Below are positions 45,619-58,459 of a stretch of DNA of 64,000 nucleotides, piece after piece. The notes beneath the pieces are model-generated. The model was given only the letters and a program-made list of their open reading frames with translations, was not told where the DNA came from and ran no database searches. This stretch comes from Penium margaritaceum. Lineage: Eukaryota > Streptophyta > Zygnematophyceae > Desmidiales > Peniaceae. Within the stretch, counting starts at the first letter, position 1, and each line of letters starts with the position of its first letter. The position numbers and the translations under genes were made by a program. Location: the NCBI GenBank assembly GCA_023375785.1, contig SZWC01007267.1, forward strand, positions 22,798 to 86,797, written 5' to 3'.

Positions 45619-48600
45619 GCACAGGCGTAGGTACCCTAGGCACAGGCGTAGGTACCCTAGGCACAGGCGTAGGTACCCTAGGCACAGGCGTAGGTACCCT
45701 AGGCACAGGCGTAGGTACCCTAGGCACAGGCGTAGGTACCCTAGGCACAGGCGTAGGTACCCTAGGCACAGGCGTAGGTACCCTAGGCACAGGCGTAGGT
45801 ACCCTAGGCACAGGCGTAGGTACCCTAGGCACAGGCGTAGGTACCCTAGGCACAGGCGTAGGTACCCTAGGCACAGGCGTAGGTACCCTAGGCACAGGCG
45901 TAGGTACCCTAGGCACAGGCGTAGGTACCCTAGGCACAGGCGTAGGTACCCTAGGCACAGGCGTAGGTACCCTAGGCACAGGCGTAGGTACCCTAGGCAC
46001 AGGCGTAGGTACCCTAGGCACAGGCGTAGGTACCCTAGGCACAGGCGTAGGTACCCTAGGCACAGGCGTAGGTACCCTAGGCACAGGCGTAGGTACCCTA
46101 GGCACAGGCGTAGGTACCCTAGGCACAGGCGTAGGTACCCTAGGCACAGGCGTAGGTACCCTAGGCACAGGCGTAGGTACCCTAGGCACAGGCGTAGGTA
46201 CCCTAGGCACAGGCGTAGGTACCCTAGGCACAGGCGTAGGTACCCTAGGCACAGGCGTAGGTACCCTAGGCACAGGCGTAGGTACCCTAGGCACAGGCGT
46301 AGGTACCCTAGGCACAGGCGTAGGTACCCTAGGCACAGGCGTAGGTACCCTAGGCACAGGCGTAGGTACCCTAGGCACAGGCGTAGGTACCCTAGGCACA
46401 GGCGTAGGTACCCTAGGCACAGGCGTAGGTACCCTAGGCACAGGCGTAGGTACCCTAGGCACAGGCGTAGGTACCCTAGGCACAGGCGTAGGTACCCTAG
46501 GCACAGGCGTAGGTACCCTAGGCACAGGCGTAGGTACCCTAGGCACAGGCGTAGGTACCCTAGGCACAGGCGTAGGTACCCTAGGCACAGGCGTAGGTAC
46601 CCTAGGCACAGGCGTAGGTACCCTAGGCACAGGCGTAGGTACCCTAGGCACAGGCGTAGGTACCCTAGGCACAGGCGTAGGTACCCTAGGCACAGGCGTA
46701 GGTACCCTAGGCACAGGCGTAGGTACCCTAGGCACAGGCGTAGGTACCCTAGGCACAGGCGTAGGTACCCTAGGCACAGGCGTAGGTACCCTAGGCACAG
46801 GCGTAGGTACCCTAGGCACAGGCGTAGGTACCCTAGGCACAGGCGTAGGTACCCTAGGCACAGGCGTAGGTACCCTAGGCACAGGCGTAGGTACCCTAGG
46901 CACAGGCGTAGGTACCCTAGGCACAGGCGTAGGTACCCTAGGCACAGGCGTAGGTACCCTAGGCACAGGCGTAGGTACCCTAGGCACAGGCGTAGGTACC
47001 CTAGGCACAGGCGTAGGTACCCTAGGCACAGGCGTAGGTACCCTAGGCACAGGCGTAGGTACCCTAGGCACAGGCGTAGGTACCCTAGGCACAGGCGTAG
47101 GTACCCTAGGCACAGGCGTAGGTACCCTAGGCACAGGCGTAGGTACCCTAGGCACAGGCGTAGGTACCCTAGGCACAGGCGTAGGTACCCTAGGCACAGG
47201 CGTAGGTACCCTAGGCACAGGCGTAGGTACCCTAGGCACAGGCGTAGGTACCCTAGGCACAGGCGTAGGTACCCTAGGCACAGGCGTAGGTACCCTAGGC
47301 ACAGGCGTAGGTACCCTAGGCACAGGCGTAGGTACCCTAGGCACAGGCGTAGGTACCCTAGGCACAGGCGTAGGTACCCTAGGCACAGGCGTAGGTACCC
47401 TAGGCACAGGCGTAGGTACCCTAGGCACAGGCGTAGGTACCCTAGGCACAGGCGTAGGTACCCTAGGCACAGGCGTAGGTACCCTAGGCACAGGCGTAGG
47501 TACCCTAGGCACAGGCGTAGGTACCCTAGGCACAGGCGTAGGTACCCTAGGCACAGGCGTAGGTACCCTAGGCACAGGCGTAGGTACCCTAGGCACAGGC
47601 GTAGGTACCCTAGGCACAGGCGTAGGTACCCTAGGCACAGGCGTAGGTACCCTAGGCACAGGCGTAGGTACCCTAGGCACAGGCGTAGGTACCCTAGGCA
47701 CAGGCGTAGGTACCCTAGGCACAGGCGTAGGTACCCTAGGCACAGGCGTAGGTACCCTAGGCACAGGCGTAGGTACCCTAGGCACAGGCGTAGGTACCCT
47801 AGGCACAGGCGTAGGTACCCTAGGCACAGGCGTAGGTACCCTAGGCACAGGCGTAGGTACCCTAGGCACAGGCGTAGGTACCCTAGGCACAGGCGTAGGT
47901 ACCCTAGGCACAGGCGTAGGTACCCTAGGCACAGGCGTAGGTACCCTAGGCACAGGCGTAGGTACCCTAGGCACAGGCGTAGGTACCCTAGGCACAGGCG
48001 TAGGTACCCTAGGCACAGGCGTAGGTACCCTAGGCACAGGCGTAGGTACCCTAGGCACAGGCGTAGGTACCCTAGGCACAGGCGTAGGTACCCTAGGCAC
48101 AGGCGTAGGTACCCTAGGCACAGGCGTAGGTACCCTAGGCACAGGCGTAGGTACCCTAGGCACAGGCGTAGGTACCCTAGGCACAGGCGTAGGTACCCTA
48201 GGCACAGGCGTAGGTACCCTAGGCACAGGCGTAGGTACCCTAGGCACAGGCGTAGGTACCCTAGGCACAGGCGTAGGTACCCTAGGCACAGGCGTAGGTA
48301 CCCTAGGCACAGGCGTAGGTACCCTAGGCACAGGCGTAGGTACCCTAGGCACAGGCGTAGGTACCCTAGGCACAGGCGTAGGTACCCTAGGCACAGGCGT
48401 AGGTACCCTAGGCACAGGCGTAGGTACCCTAGGCACAGGCGTAGGTACCCTAGGCACAGGCGTAGGTACCCTAGGCACAGGCGTAGGTACCCTAGGCACA
48501 GGCGTAGGTACCCTAGGCACAGGCGTAGGTACCCTAGGCACAGGCGTAGGTACCCTAGGCACAGGCGTAGGTACCCTAGGCACAGGCGTAGGTACCCTAG

Positions 48601-49029
48601 GCACAGGCGTAGGTACCCTAGGCACAGGCGTAGGTACCCTAGGCACAGGCGTAGGTACCCTAGGCACAGGCGTAGGTACCCTAGGCACAGGCGTAGGTAC
48701 CCTAGGCACAGGCGTAGGTACCCTAGGCACAGGCGTAGGTACCCTAGGCACAGGCGTAGGTACCCTAGGCACAGGCGTAGGTACCCTAGGCACAGGCGTA
48801 GGTACCCTAGGCACAGGCGTAGGTACCCTAGGCACAGGCGTAGGTACCCTAGGCACAGGCGTAGGTACCCTAGGCACAGGCGTAGGTACCCTAGGCACAG
48901 GCGTAGGTACCCTAGGCACAGGCGTAGGTACCCTAGGCACAGGCGTAGGTACCCTAGGCACAGGCGTAGGTACCCTAGGCACAGGCGTAGGTACCCTAGG
49001 CACAGGCGTAGGTACCCTAGGCACAGGCG
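45619..49029 (+). repeat. perfect monomeric 21-bp block, about 162 copies
   Basis: The variant unit with GGCGTAGG (in place of GGCGCAGG) repeats about 162 times over 3,411 bp with no visible difference. It begins after the mismatch CCTAAGC at 45618 and stops at 49030, where GGCGT returns to GGCGC. Elsewhere in the window this variant occurs only singly or in short runs. Confidence 0.95.
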
Positions 49030-49134
49030 CAGGTACCCTAGGCACAGGCTCAGGTACACTAGGCAAAGTCGCAGGTACCCTAGGCACAATCGCACATACC
49101 CTAGGCACAGGCGCAGGTACCCTAGGCACAGGCG
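49020..49134 (+). repeat. 115-bp segment identical to 43267-43381 (copy 2)
   Basis: It spans the right edge of the pure 21-bp block and its flank. It is base-for-base identical to the sequence near 43.3 kb. Confidence 0.92.
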
Positions 49135-50498
49135 CAGGTAACCTGGGCACAGGCGCAGGTACCCTAGGCACAGGCGCAGGTACCCCACGCACATGCACAA
49201 GTACCGTAGGCATAGGTGCAGGTATCCTAGGCACAGGCGCAGGTACCCTAGGCACAGGCGCAGGTACCCTATGCATAAGCGCAAATGCCCTAGGCGCAGG
49301 CCAGGTACCCTAGGCTCAGGCGCAGGTACCCAGGGCACAGGCGCAGTTACCGTAGGCTCAGGCGCAGGTACCCTAGGCACAAGTGCAGGTACCCTAGGCA
49401 CAGGCGCATGTACCCTAGTCACAAATGCAGGTACCCTAGTCACAGGCGCAGGTACCCAAAGCAAAGGCGCACGTACCATAGGCACAGGCAAATGTACCCT
49501 AGGCAGATGCGCAAGTATCCTATAGACATGCGCAGGTACCCTAGGCATAGGCGCAGGTACCATAGGCACAGGCGCAAGTACCCTAGGCACAAGCGCAGGT
49601 ACCATAGGCACAGGCGTAGGTAACCTGCGCACAGGTGTAGGTACCCTAGACACAGGCACATGTACCCTACGCACAGGCGAAGGTACCCTAGGCACAGGCG
49701 CAGGTAACATGGGCACAGGCGTAGGTACCCTAGGCACAGGCGAGGTACCCTAGGCACATACGCAGGTACTATAGGGACAGGCACTGGTACCCTAAGCACG
49801 GGCACAGGTATCCTAGGCAGAGGCGCAGGTACCCTAGGCACTGGCGCAGGTACCCTAGGCGCAAGCGCAGATACCCTAGGCACAGGCGCATGTACCCTAG
49901 GCACAAGCTCAGACACCCTAGGCACAGGCGCAGGTACCCTAGGCACAGGCGCAGGTACCCTAGGCACAGGCGCATGTACCCTAGGCACAAGCTCAGACAC
50001 CCTAGGCACAGGCGCAGGTACCCTAGGCACAGGCGCAGGTACCCTAGGCACTGGCGTAGGTACCCTAGGCACAGGCGCTGGTACCATATGCAGAGGCCCA
50101 AGTACCCTATGCACAGGCTTAGGCACCCCAGGCACAGGCGCATGTACCCTAGGGACAGGTGCAGGTACCCTAGGCACATGCGCAGGTACCCTAAGCACAA
50201 GCGCATGTACCATAGGGACAGGCGCAGGTACCCCAGGCACAGGCGCATGTTCCCTATGCACAGGCGTAGGTACCATAGGCACAGGCGCAGGTACTCTAAG
50301 CACATGCGCAGGTACCCTAGGCACAAGCGCAGGTATCCTAGGCACAGGGGCAGGTACCCTAGGCACAGGGGCAGGTACCCTAGGCACAGTGGCAGGTACC
50401 CTAGGCACAGGGGCAGGTACCCTAGGCACAGGGGCAGGTATCCTAGGCACAGGGGCAGGTACCCCAGGCACAGGCGCATGTTCCCTATGCCCAGGCCT

Positions 50499-51038
50499 AT
50501 GTACCCTAGGCACAGGCGCAGCTACTTTAAGCACATGCGCAGGTACCCTAGGCACAGGCGCAGGTACCCTATGCACAGTCACAGTAACCCCAGGCACAAG
50601 CGCAGGTACCATAGGAACAGGCGCAGGTACCCTAGGCACTGGCGCAGGTACCCTAGGCACAAGCGCAGGTATCCTAGGCACAGGGGCAGGTACCCTAGGC
50701 ACAGGCGCAGCTACTCTAAGCACATGCGCAGGTACCCTAGGCACAGACACAGTAACCCCAGGCACAAGCGCAGGTACCCTGAGCACAGGCGCAGGTAACC
50801 TAGGCATAGGGGCAGGTACCCTAGGCACAGGCGCAGCTACTCTAAGCACATGCGCAGGTACCCTAGGCACAGGCGCAGGTACCCTAGGCACAGGCGCATG
50901 TACCCTAGGCACAGGCGCAGCTACTTTAAGCACATGCGCAGGTACCCTAGGCACAGGCGCAGGTACCCTATGCACAGTCACAGTAACCCCAGGCACAAGC
51001 GCAGGTACCATAGGAACAGGCGCAGGTACCCTAGGCAC
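50499..51038 (+). repeat. 141-bp segments repeated at offset 399 bp
   Basis: The segments 50499-50639 and 50898-51038 agree throughout. They include GCAGCTACTTTAAGCACATG and CAGTCACAGTAACCCC. The offset is 19 units of 21 bp. A third, related run lies between them at about 50.70-50.85 kb. Confidence 0.85.
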
Positions 51039-54000
51039 AGTCGCATGTACCCTTGGCACATGCGCACGCACCCTAGGCACAGGCGCAGGTACCCTAGGAA
51101 CAGGCGCAGGTACCCAAGGCACAGGCGCATGTACCCTAGGCACAAGTGCAGGTACCCTGGGCACAGGCGCAGGTACCCTGGGCACAAGCGCAGGTACCCT
51201 AGGCACAGGCACAGTTACTCTAGGCACAGGCAAAGGTACCCCAGGCACAGGCGCAGGTACCCTAGGGACAAGCGCAGGTACCCTAGGCACAGGCGCGGGT
51301 AAGCTGGGCACAGGCGCATGTACCCTTGGCACAGGCGCAGGTACCCTTGGCGTAGGGGCAGGTAAGCTGGGTACAAGCGCACGCACCCTAGGCACAGGCG
51401 CAGGTACCTTGCGCATAGGCGGAGATACCATAGACACAAACGAAAGTACCCTAGGCACAGGCGCAGGTACCCTAGGCACAAGCGCAGGTACCATATGCAC
51501 GGGCGCAGGTACCATAGGCACAGGGGCAGGTACCCTAGGCACAGGCAGAGGTACCATAGTCACTGGCGCAGGTACCCTAAGCACAAGCGCAGGTACCATA
51601 GGGAGAGGCACAGGTACCCAAAAAACAGGCGCAAGTAACCTGGGCACAGGCGCAGGTACCCTAGGCACAGGTGCAGGTTCCCTATGCATAGGCGCAGGTA
51701 GCCCGGGAACATGCACAGGTACCCTAGGCACAGGCGCAGGTACCATAGGCACAGGCGTAGGCACCTTAGGCACATGCGCAGGTACCATAGGCACAGGTGC
51801 AGGTACCCTGGGCACAGGCGCAGGTACCATAGGCACAGGCGCAGGTACCCTATGCACAGGCGCAGGTACCCTAGGCACAGGCGCATGTAACCAGGGCACA
51901 TGCGCAGGTACCCTAGGCATAGGCGCAGGTACCCCAGACACATGCGCAGGTACCCTAGGTATAGGCGTAGGTACCCTAGGCACAGGCGCATGTACTCTAG
52001 GCACAAGCGCAGGTACCCTAGGCACAAGCGCAGATGCCCTAGGCACAGGTCCAGGTACCCTAGGCACAAGCGCAGGTACCCTAGGCACAAGCGGAGGTAC
52101 TGTAGGCACAGGCGCATGTACCCTTAGAACAGGCGCAGGTACCCTAGGCACAGGCGCAGGTACCCTAAGCACAAGCGAAGGTACCCTAAGCCCACGCGCA
52201 GGTACCCTAGGCACAGGCGCAGGTACCCTAGGCACGGACGTTGGTACCATAGCCACAGGCGCACGTACCATAGGCACAAGTGCGGGCACTTTAAGCACAA
52301 GCGCATGTACCCTAGACACAGGCGCAGGTAGCCTATGCACAGGCGCAGGAACCCTAGGCACAGGCGCACGTACCCTAGGTACAGGCGCAGGTACCCTTTG
52401 CACATGCGCTGGTACCATAGGCACAGGCGCAGGTACCCTAGGCACAGGCGCAGGTACCCTAGGCACGGGCGTAGGTACCCTAGGCATAGGCACACGTATC
52501 CAAGGGACAGGCATAGGTACCGTAAGCACAGGCGCAGGTACCCTAGGCACAGGCACAGGTACCCTAGGCACAGGCGTAGGTACCATAGGCACATGCGCAT
52601 GTACCCTATGCACAGTCACAGGCACCCCATGCACAAGCGCAGGCACCCTAGGGACAGGCGCAGGTACCCTAGGTACAGGTGCGGGTATCCCAAGCACTGA
52701 CGCAGGTACCCTAGGCACAGGCGCATGTACCCTAAGCACAAGCGAAGGTACCCTAAGCACACGCGCAGGTACCCTATGCACAGGCGCATGTACCCTAGGC
52801 ACAAGCGCATGTTCCTTACGCATGGGCGCAGATACCATAGACACAAACGCAAGTACCTTAGGCACAGGCGCAGGTACCCGAGGCACAGGCGCAGGTACCA
52901 TAGGCACGGGCGCAGGTACCTTAGGCACAGGGGCGGGTACCCTAGGCACAGGCACAGGTACCCTAATCACTGGCGCAGGTACCCTAGGCACAGGCGTAGG
53001 TACCCTAGGGACAGGCGCAGGTACCCTAAGCACAGGCGTAGGTAACCTGGGCGAAGGCGCAGGTACCCTAGGCATAGGCGCAGGTTCCCTATGCACAGGC
53101 GCAGGTAGCCTGGGTACAGGCGCAGGTACCCTAGGCACAGGCGCAGGTACCATAGGCACAGGCGCAGGTACCCTAGGCACAGGCAAAGGTACCATAGGCA
53201 TAGCGCAGGTACCCTAGGCACAGGCGCAGGTACCCTAGGCATAGGCGCAGGTACCCTATGCACAGGCGAAGGTACCCTAGGCACAGCCGCAGGTAACCTG
53301 CGCACATGCGCAGGTACCCTAGGAACAGGCGCAGGTACCCCAGGCACATGCGCAGGTTCCCTAGGCATAGGCGCAGGTACCCTAGGCACAGGCGCATGTA
53401 CCCTAGGCACAGGTGCAGGTACCCTAGGCACAAGCGTAGATGCCCTAGGCACAGGGACAGGTATCCTAGGCATACGCGTAGGTACCCTAGGCACAGGCGT
53501 AGGTACCGTAGGCACAGGCGCATGTACCCTAAGAACACGCGCAGGTACCCTAGGCACAAGCGCAGGTACCCTAAGCACAGGCGCAAGTACCCTAGGAATA
53601 GGCGCAGGTACCCTATGCATAGTCACATGCACCCCATGCACAAGCGCAGGGACCCTAGGGACAGGCACAGGTACCCTAGGCACAAGCGGAAGTACCCTGA
53701 GCACAGACGCAGGTACCCTAGGCACAGGCGCAGGTACCCTAAGCACAAGCGAAGATACCCTAAGCACACGTGCAGGTACCCTAGGCATAGGCGCAGGTAC
53801 CCTATGCATAGGCACATGTTCCTTATGCACAGGCGCATATACCCTAGACACAGGCGCAAGTACCCTAGGCACAAGCGCAGGTACCCTAGGCACAGGCGCA
53901 GGTACCATAGGTACGGGCGCAGGTACCCTAGGCACAGTGGCACGTACCCTAGGCACATGCACAGGTACCCTAGTCACAGGCGCAGGTACCCTAGGCACAG

Positions 54001-54591
54001 GCGCAGGTACCCTAGGGACAGGCGGATGTACCCTAAGCACAGGCGCACGTAACCCAGGCACAGGCGCATGTACACTAGGGACAGGCGCAGGTACCTTAGG
54101 CACAGGCGCAGGTACCTTAGGCACAGGCGCAGGTACCCTAGGCACAGGCGCATGTACCCAAAGCAAAGGCGCTTGTACCCTAGGCACAGGCGCAGGTACC
54201 ATAAGCAGAGACGCAGGTACCCTAGGCACAGGCGTACGTACACTATGCACAGTTGCAGGCACCCCAGGCACAGGCGCAGGTACCCTAGGGATAGGCACAG
54301 GTACCGTAGGCATAGGCGCAGGTACCATGGGCACAGGTGCAGGTACCTTAGGCACAGGCGCAGGTACCCTAGGCACTGGCGCAGATACCGTATGCACAGG
54401 CGCAAGCACCCTAGGCACAGGCGCAGGTACCCTAGGCACAGGCATAGTTACCCTAGGCACAGGCTCATGTACCCTAGGCACAGGCGCAGGTACCCTAGGC
54501 ACAGGCGTAGGTACCCTAGGCACAGGCGTAGATGCCCTAGGCACAGGTGCAAGTACCCTATGCACAGGCGTATGTACCCTAGGCACAAGCG

Positions 54592-55333
54592 AAGGTACCC
54601 CAGGCATAGGCGCAAGTAACCTGAGCACAGGCGCAGGTACCCTATGCACATGCGCATGTACCCTAGGCACAGGCGCAGGTACCCTAGGCACAGGCATAGG
54701 TACCCTAGGCACAAGCGAAGGTACCCCAGGCACAGGCGCAGGTATCCTAGGGATAGGTGCAGGTACCCTATGCACAGGCGCATGTACCCTAGGCACAGGC
54801 GCAGGTACCCTAGGCACTGGCGCACGTACCCTAAGCACAGGCGCAGGTACCCTAGGCACAGGCACAGGTACCCTAGGCACAAGCGCAGGTACCCTAGGCA
54901 CAGGCGCAGGTACCCTAAGCACAGGCGCAGGTACCCTAGGCACAGGCACAGGTACCCTAGGCACAAGCGCAGGTACCCTAGGCACAGGCGCAGGTACCCT
55001 AAGCACAGGCGCAGGTACCCTAGGCACAGGCACAGGTACCCTAGGCACAAGCGCAGGTACCCTAGGCACAGGCGCAGGTACCCCAGGCATAGGCGCAAGT
55101 AACCTAAGCACAGGCGCAGGTACCCTATGCACATGCGCATGTACCCTAGGCACAGGCGCAGGTACCCTAGGCACAGGCATAGGTACCCTAGGCACAAGCG
55201 AAGGTACCCCAGGCACAGGCGCAGGTATCCTAGGGATAGGTGCAGGTACCCTATGCACAGGCGCATGTACCCTAGGCACAGGCGCAGGTACCCTAGGCAC
55301 TGGCGCACGTACCCTAAGCACAGGCGCAGGTAC
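54592..55333 (+). repeat. segmental duplication, offset 483 bp
   Basis: A group of units starting at CCCCAGGCATAGGCGCAAGT recurs 483 bp later (23 units) with one noted difference (CTGAGC against CTAAGC). The two copies bracket the 84-bp tandem repeat described next. Confidence 0.85.
54826..55083 (+). repeat. 84-bp tandem repeat, about 3.1 copies
   Basis: Four units (CCTAAGCACAGG, CCTAGGCACAGG, GGCACAGGTACC, GGCACAAGCGC) repeat exactly three times with a period of 84 bp. Confidence 0.9.
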
Positions 55334-57855
55334 CCTAGGCACAGGCACAGGAACCCTAAGCAAAGGCGCATGAACCCTAAGCACAGTCGCAGGTACCCTA
55401 GGCACAGGCGCAGGTACCTTAGGGACAGGCGCAGGTACCCTAGGCACATGCACAGGGATCCGTGGCACAAGCGCAGGTACTCTAGGCACTGGCGCTCGTA
55501 CCCTAGGAACAGGCGCAGGTACCATAGGCACAGGCGCATGTGTTTTAGGCACATGCGCAGGTACCTAGGCACATGTGCAGGTACCCAAAGCACATGCGCA
55601 AGTACCCTAGGCACAGGCGCATGTACCTTAGGGACAGGCGCAGGTACCTTGGGCACAAGCGCAGGTACCCTAGGCACAGGCGCACGTACCCTAGGCACAG
55701 GCGCAGGTACCCTATGCACATGCGCAGGTACCCTTGGCACAGGCGCAAGTACCCTAGGCACAGGCGCAGGTACCCTAGCGACATGCACAGGTACCGTAAG
55801 CACAGGCGCAGGTACCCTAGGCACAGGTGCAGGTACCCTAGGCACAGGCGTAGGTACCCTAGGCACAGGCGCAGGTACCTTATGCACAACCGCACGTACC
55901 ATAGGCACAGGTGCATGTACCCTAAGCACAAGCGAATGTTCCCTAAGCACACGCGCAGGTACCCTATGCACAGGCGTAGGTACCCTAGGCACAGGCACAG
56001 GTACCTTACGCACAGGCGGAGATACCATAGATATAAACGCAAGTACCCAAGGCACATGCGAAGGTACCCTAGGCATAAGCGCAGGTACCATAAGCACGGG
56101 CGTAGGTACCCTAGGCACAGGGGCAGGTACCCTAGGCACAGGCAGAGGTACCATAGTCACTTGCGCAGGTACCCTAGGCACAGGCGCATGTACCGTAGGG
56201 ACAGGCGCAGGTACCCTAAGCACAGGCGCAGGTAACCTGGGCACAGGCGCAGGTACCCTAGGAACAGGTGCGGGTTCTCTATGCACAGGCGTATGTAGCC
56301 TGGGAACATGCGCATGTACCCTAGGCACAGGCGCAGGTACCATAGGCACAGGCGTAGGTACCTTAGGCACAGGCGCAGGTACCATAGGCACAGGCGCACG
56401 TACCCTGGGCACAGGCGCAGGTACCATAGGCACAGGCGCAGGTACCCTATGCACAGGCGCAGGTACCATAGGCACAGGCGCATGTAACATGGGCACATGC
56501 GCAGGTACCCTAGGCATAGGCGCACGTACCCCAGGCACATGCCGAGGTACCCTAGGTATAGGCGTAGGTACCCATAGGCACATGCGCATGTACTCTAAGC
56601 ACTGGCGTTGGTACCCTAGGCACAAGCGCAGATGCCCTAGGCACAGGTCCAGGTACCCTAGGCACAGGCGCAGGTACCGTAGGCACAGGCGGAGGTACTG
56701 TAGGCACAAGCGCATGTACCCTAAGAACAGGCACATGTACCCTAGGCACAGGCGCAGGTACCCTAAGCACGGGCGCAAGTACCCTAGGCATAGGCGCAGG
56801 TACCCTATGCACAGTCATAGGCACCCCATGCACAAACGCATGGACCTTAGGGACAGGCGCAGGTACCCTAGGCTCAGGCGCACGTATCCTGAACACAGAC
56901 ACAGGTAACCTAGGCAAAGGCGCAGGTACCTTAAGCACAAGCGAAGGTACCCTAAGTCCACACGCAGGTACCCTAGGCACAGGCGCAGGTACCCTAGGCA
57001 CAGGCGTAGGTACACTAGGCAGGGACGCAGGTACCAAAGGCACAGACGCACGTACCATAGGCACAAGTGCAGGCACTTTAAGCACAAGCGCAGGTACCCT
57101 AGACACAGGCGGAGGTAGCCTATGCACAGGTGCAGGAATCCTAGGCATAGGCGCACGTACCCTAGGCACAGGCGCAGGTACCATATGCACATGCGCTGGT
57201 ACCCTAGGCACAGGCGCAGGTACCCTAGGCACAAGCACAGGTATCCTAGGCACGGGCGCATGTACCCTAGGCACAGGCGCACGTACCCTAGGGATAGGCA
57301 TAGGTACCGTAAGCACAGGCGCAGGTACCCTAGGCACAGGCGCAGGTACCCTAGGGACAGGCGCAGGTACCCTAGGTAAAGGTGCAGGTATCCCAAGCAC
57401 AAACGCAGGTACCATAGGCACAGGTGCATGTACCCTAAGCACAAGCGAAGGTATCCTAAGGACACGTACAGGTAGCCTATGCACAGGCGCAGGAACCCTA
57501 GGCACAGGCGCACGTACCCTAGGCACAGGCGCAGGTACCATATGCACATGCGCTGGTACCCTAGGCACAGGCGCAGGTACCCGAGGCATAGGCGCATGTA
57601 CCATAGGCACGGGCGCAGGTACCCTAGGCACAGGGACAGGTACCATAGGCACAGGCACAGGTACCCTAGTCACTGGCGCAGGTACCCTAGGCACAGGCGC
57701 AGGTACCTTAGGGACAAGCGCAGGTACCCTAAGCACGGGCGAAGGTATCTTGGGCACAGGCGCAGGTACCCTAGGCATAGGCGCTGGTTCCCTGTGCACA
57801 GGCGCAGGTAGCCTGGGTACAGGCGCAGGTACACTAGGCACAGGTGCAGGTACCA

Positions 57856-58459
57856 TAGGCACAAGCGCAGGTACCCTAGGCACAGGCGCAGGTACCATAG
57901 GCACAGCGCAGGTACCCTGGGCACAGTCGCAGGTACCCTAGGCACAGGCGCAGGAACCCTATGCACAGGCGCAGGTACCCTAGGCACAGGCGCAGGTACC
58001 CTAGGGACAGGCGCAGGTACCCTAAGCACAGGCGCAGGTACCCTAGGCACAGGCGCAGGTACCCTAGGGACAGGCGCAGGTACCCTAAGCACAGGCGCAG
58101 GTACCCTAGGCACAGGCGCAGGTACCCTAGGGACAGGCGCAGGTACCCTAAGCACAGGCGCAGGTACCCTAGGCACAGGCGCAGGTACCCTAGGGACAGG
58201 CGCAGGTACCCTAAGCACAGGCGCAGGTACCCTAGGCACAGGCGCAGGTACCCTAGGGACAGGCGCAGGTACCCTAAGCACAGGCGCAGGTACCCTAGGC
58301 ACAGGCGCAGGTACACTAGGCACAAGCGCAGGTACCCTAGGCACAGGCGCAGGTACCATAGGCACAGCGCAGGTACCCTGGGCACAGTCGCAGGTACCCT
58401 AGGCACAGGCGCAGGAACCCTATGCACAGGCGCAGGTACCCTAGGCACAGGCGCAGGTA
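57856..58459 (+). repeat. 143-bp identical segments, offset 461 bp, flanking the 63-bp block
   Basis: The segments 57856-57998 and 58317-58459 are identical and share a one-base-short unit (GGCACAGCGCAGG at 57901 and 58362). The short unit proves that they are copies of one another and not independent convergents. The offset is 22 units minus one base. Confidence 0.92.
57963..58314 (+). repeat. 63-bp tandem repeat, about 5.6 copies
   Basis: Three units distinguished by CTAGGCAC, CTAGGGAC and CTAAGCAC repeat in that order without visible differences for 352 bp. Confidence 0.94.

Noticed and set aside
43919-49276. Proline-rich VPTPVPR repeats resembling arabinogalactan or extensin cell-wall proteins
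   Set aside because: The similarity is a translation effect of the satellite. There is no signal peptide, no promoter and no non-repetitive domain, and other frames are equally open.
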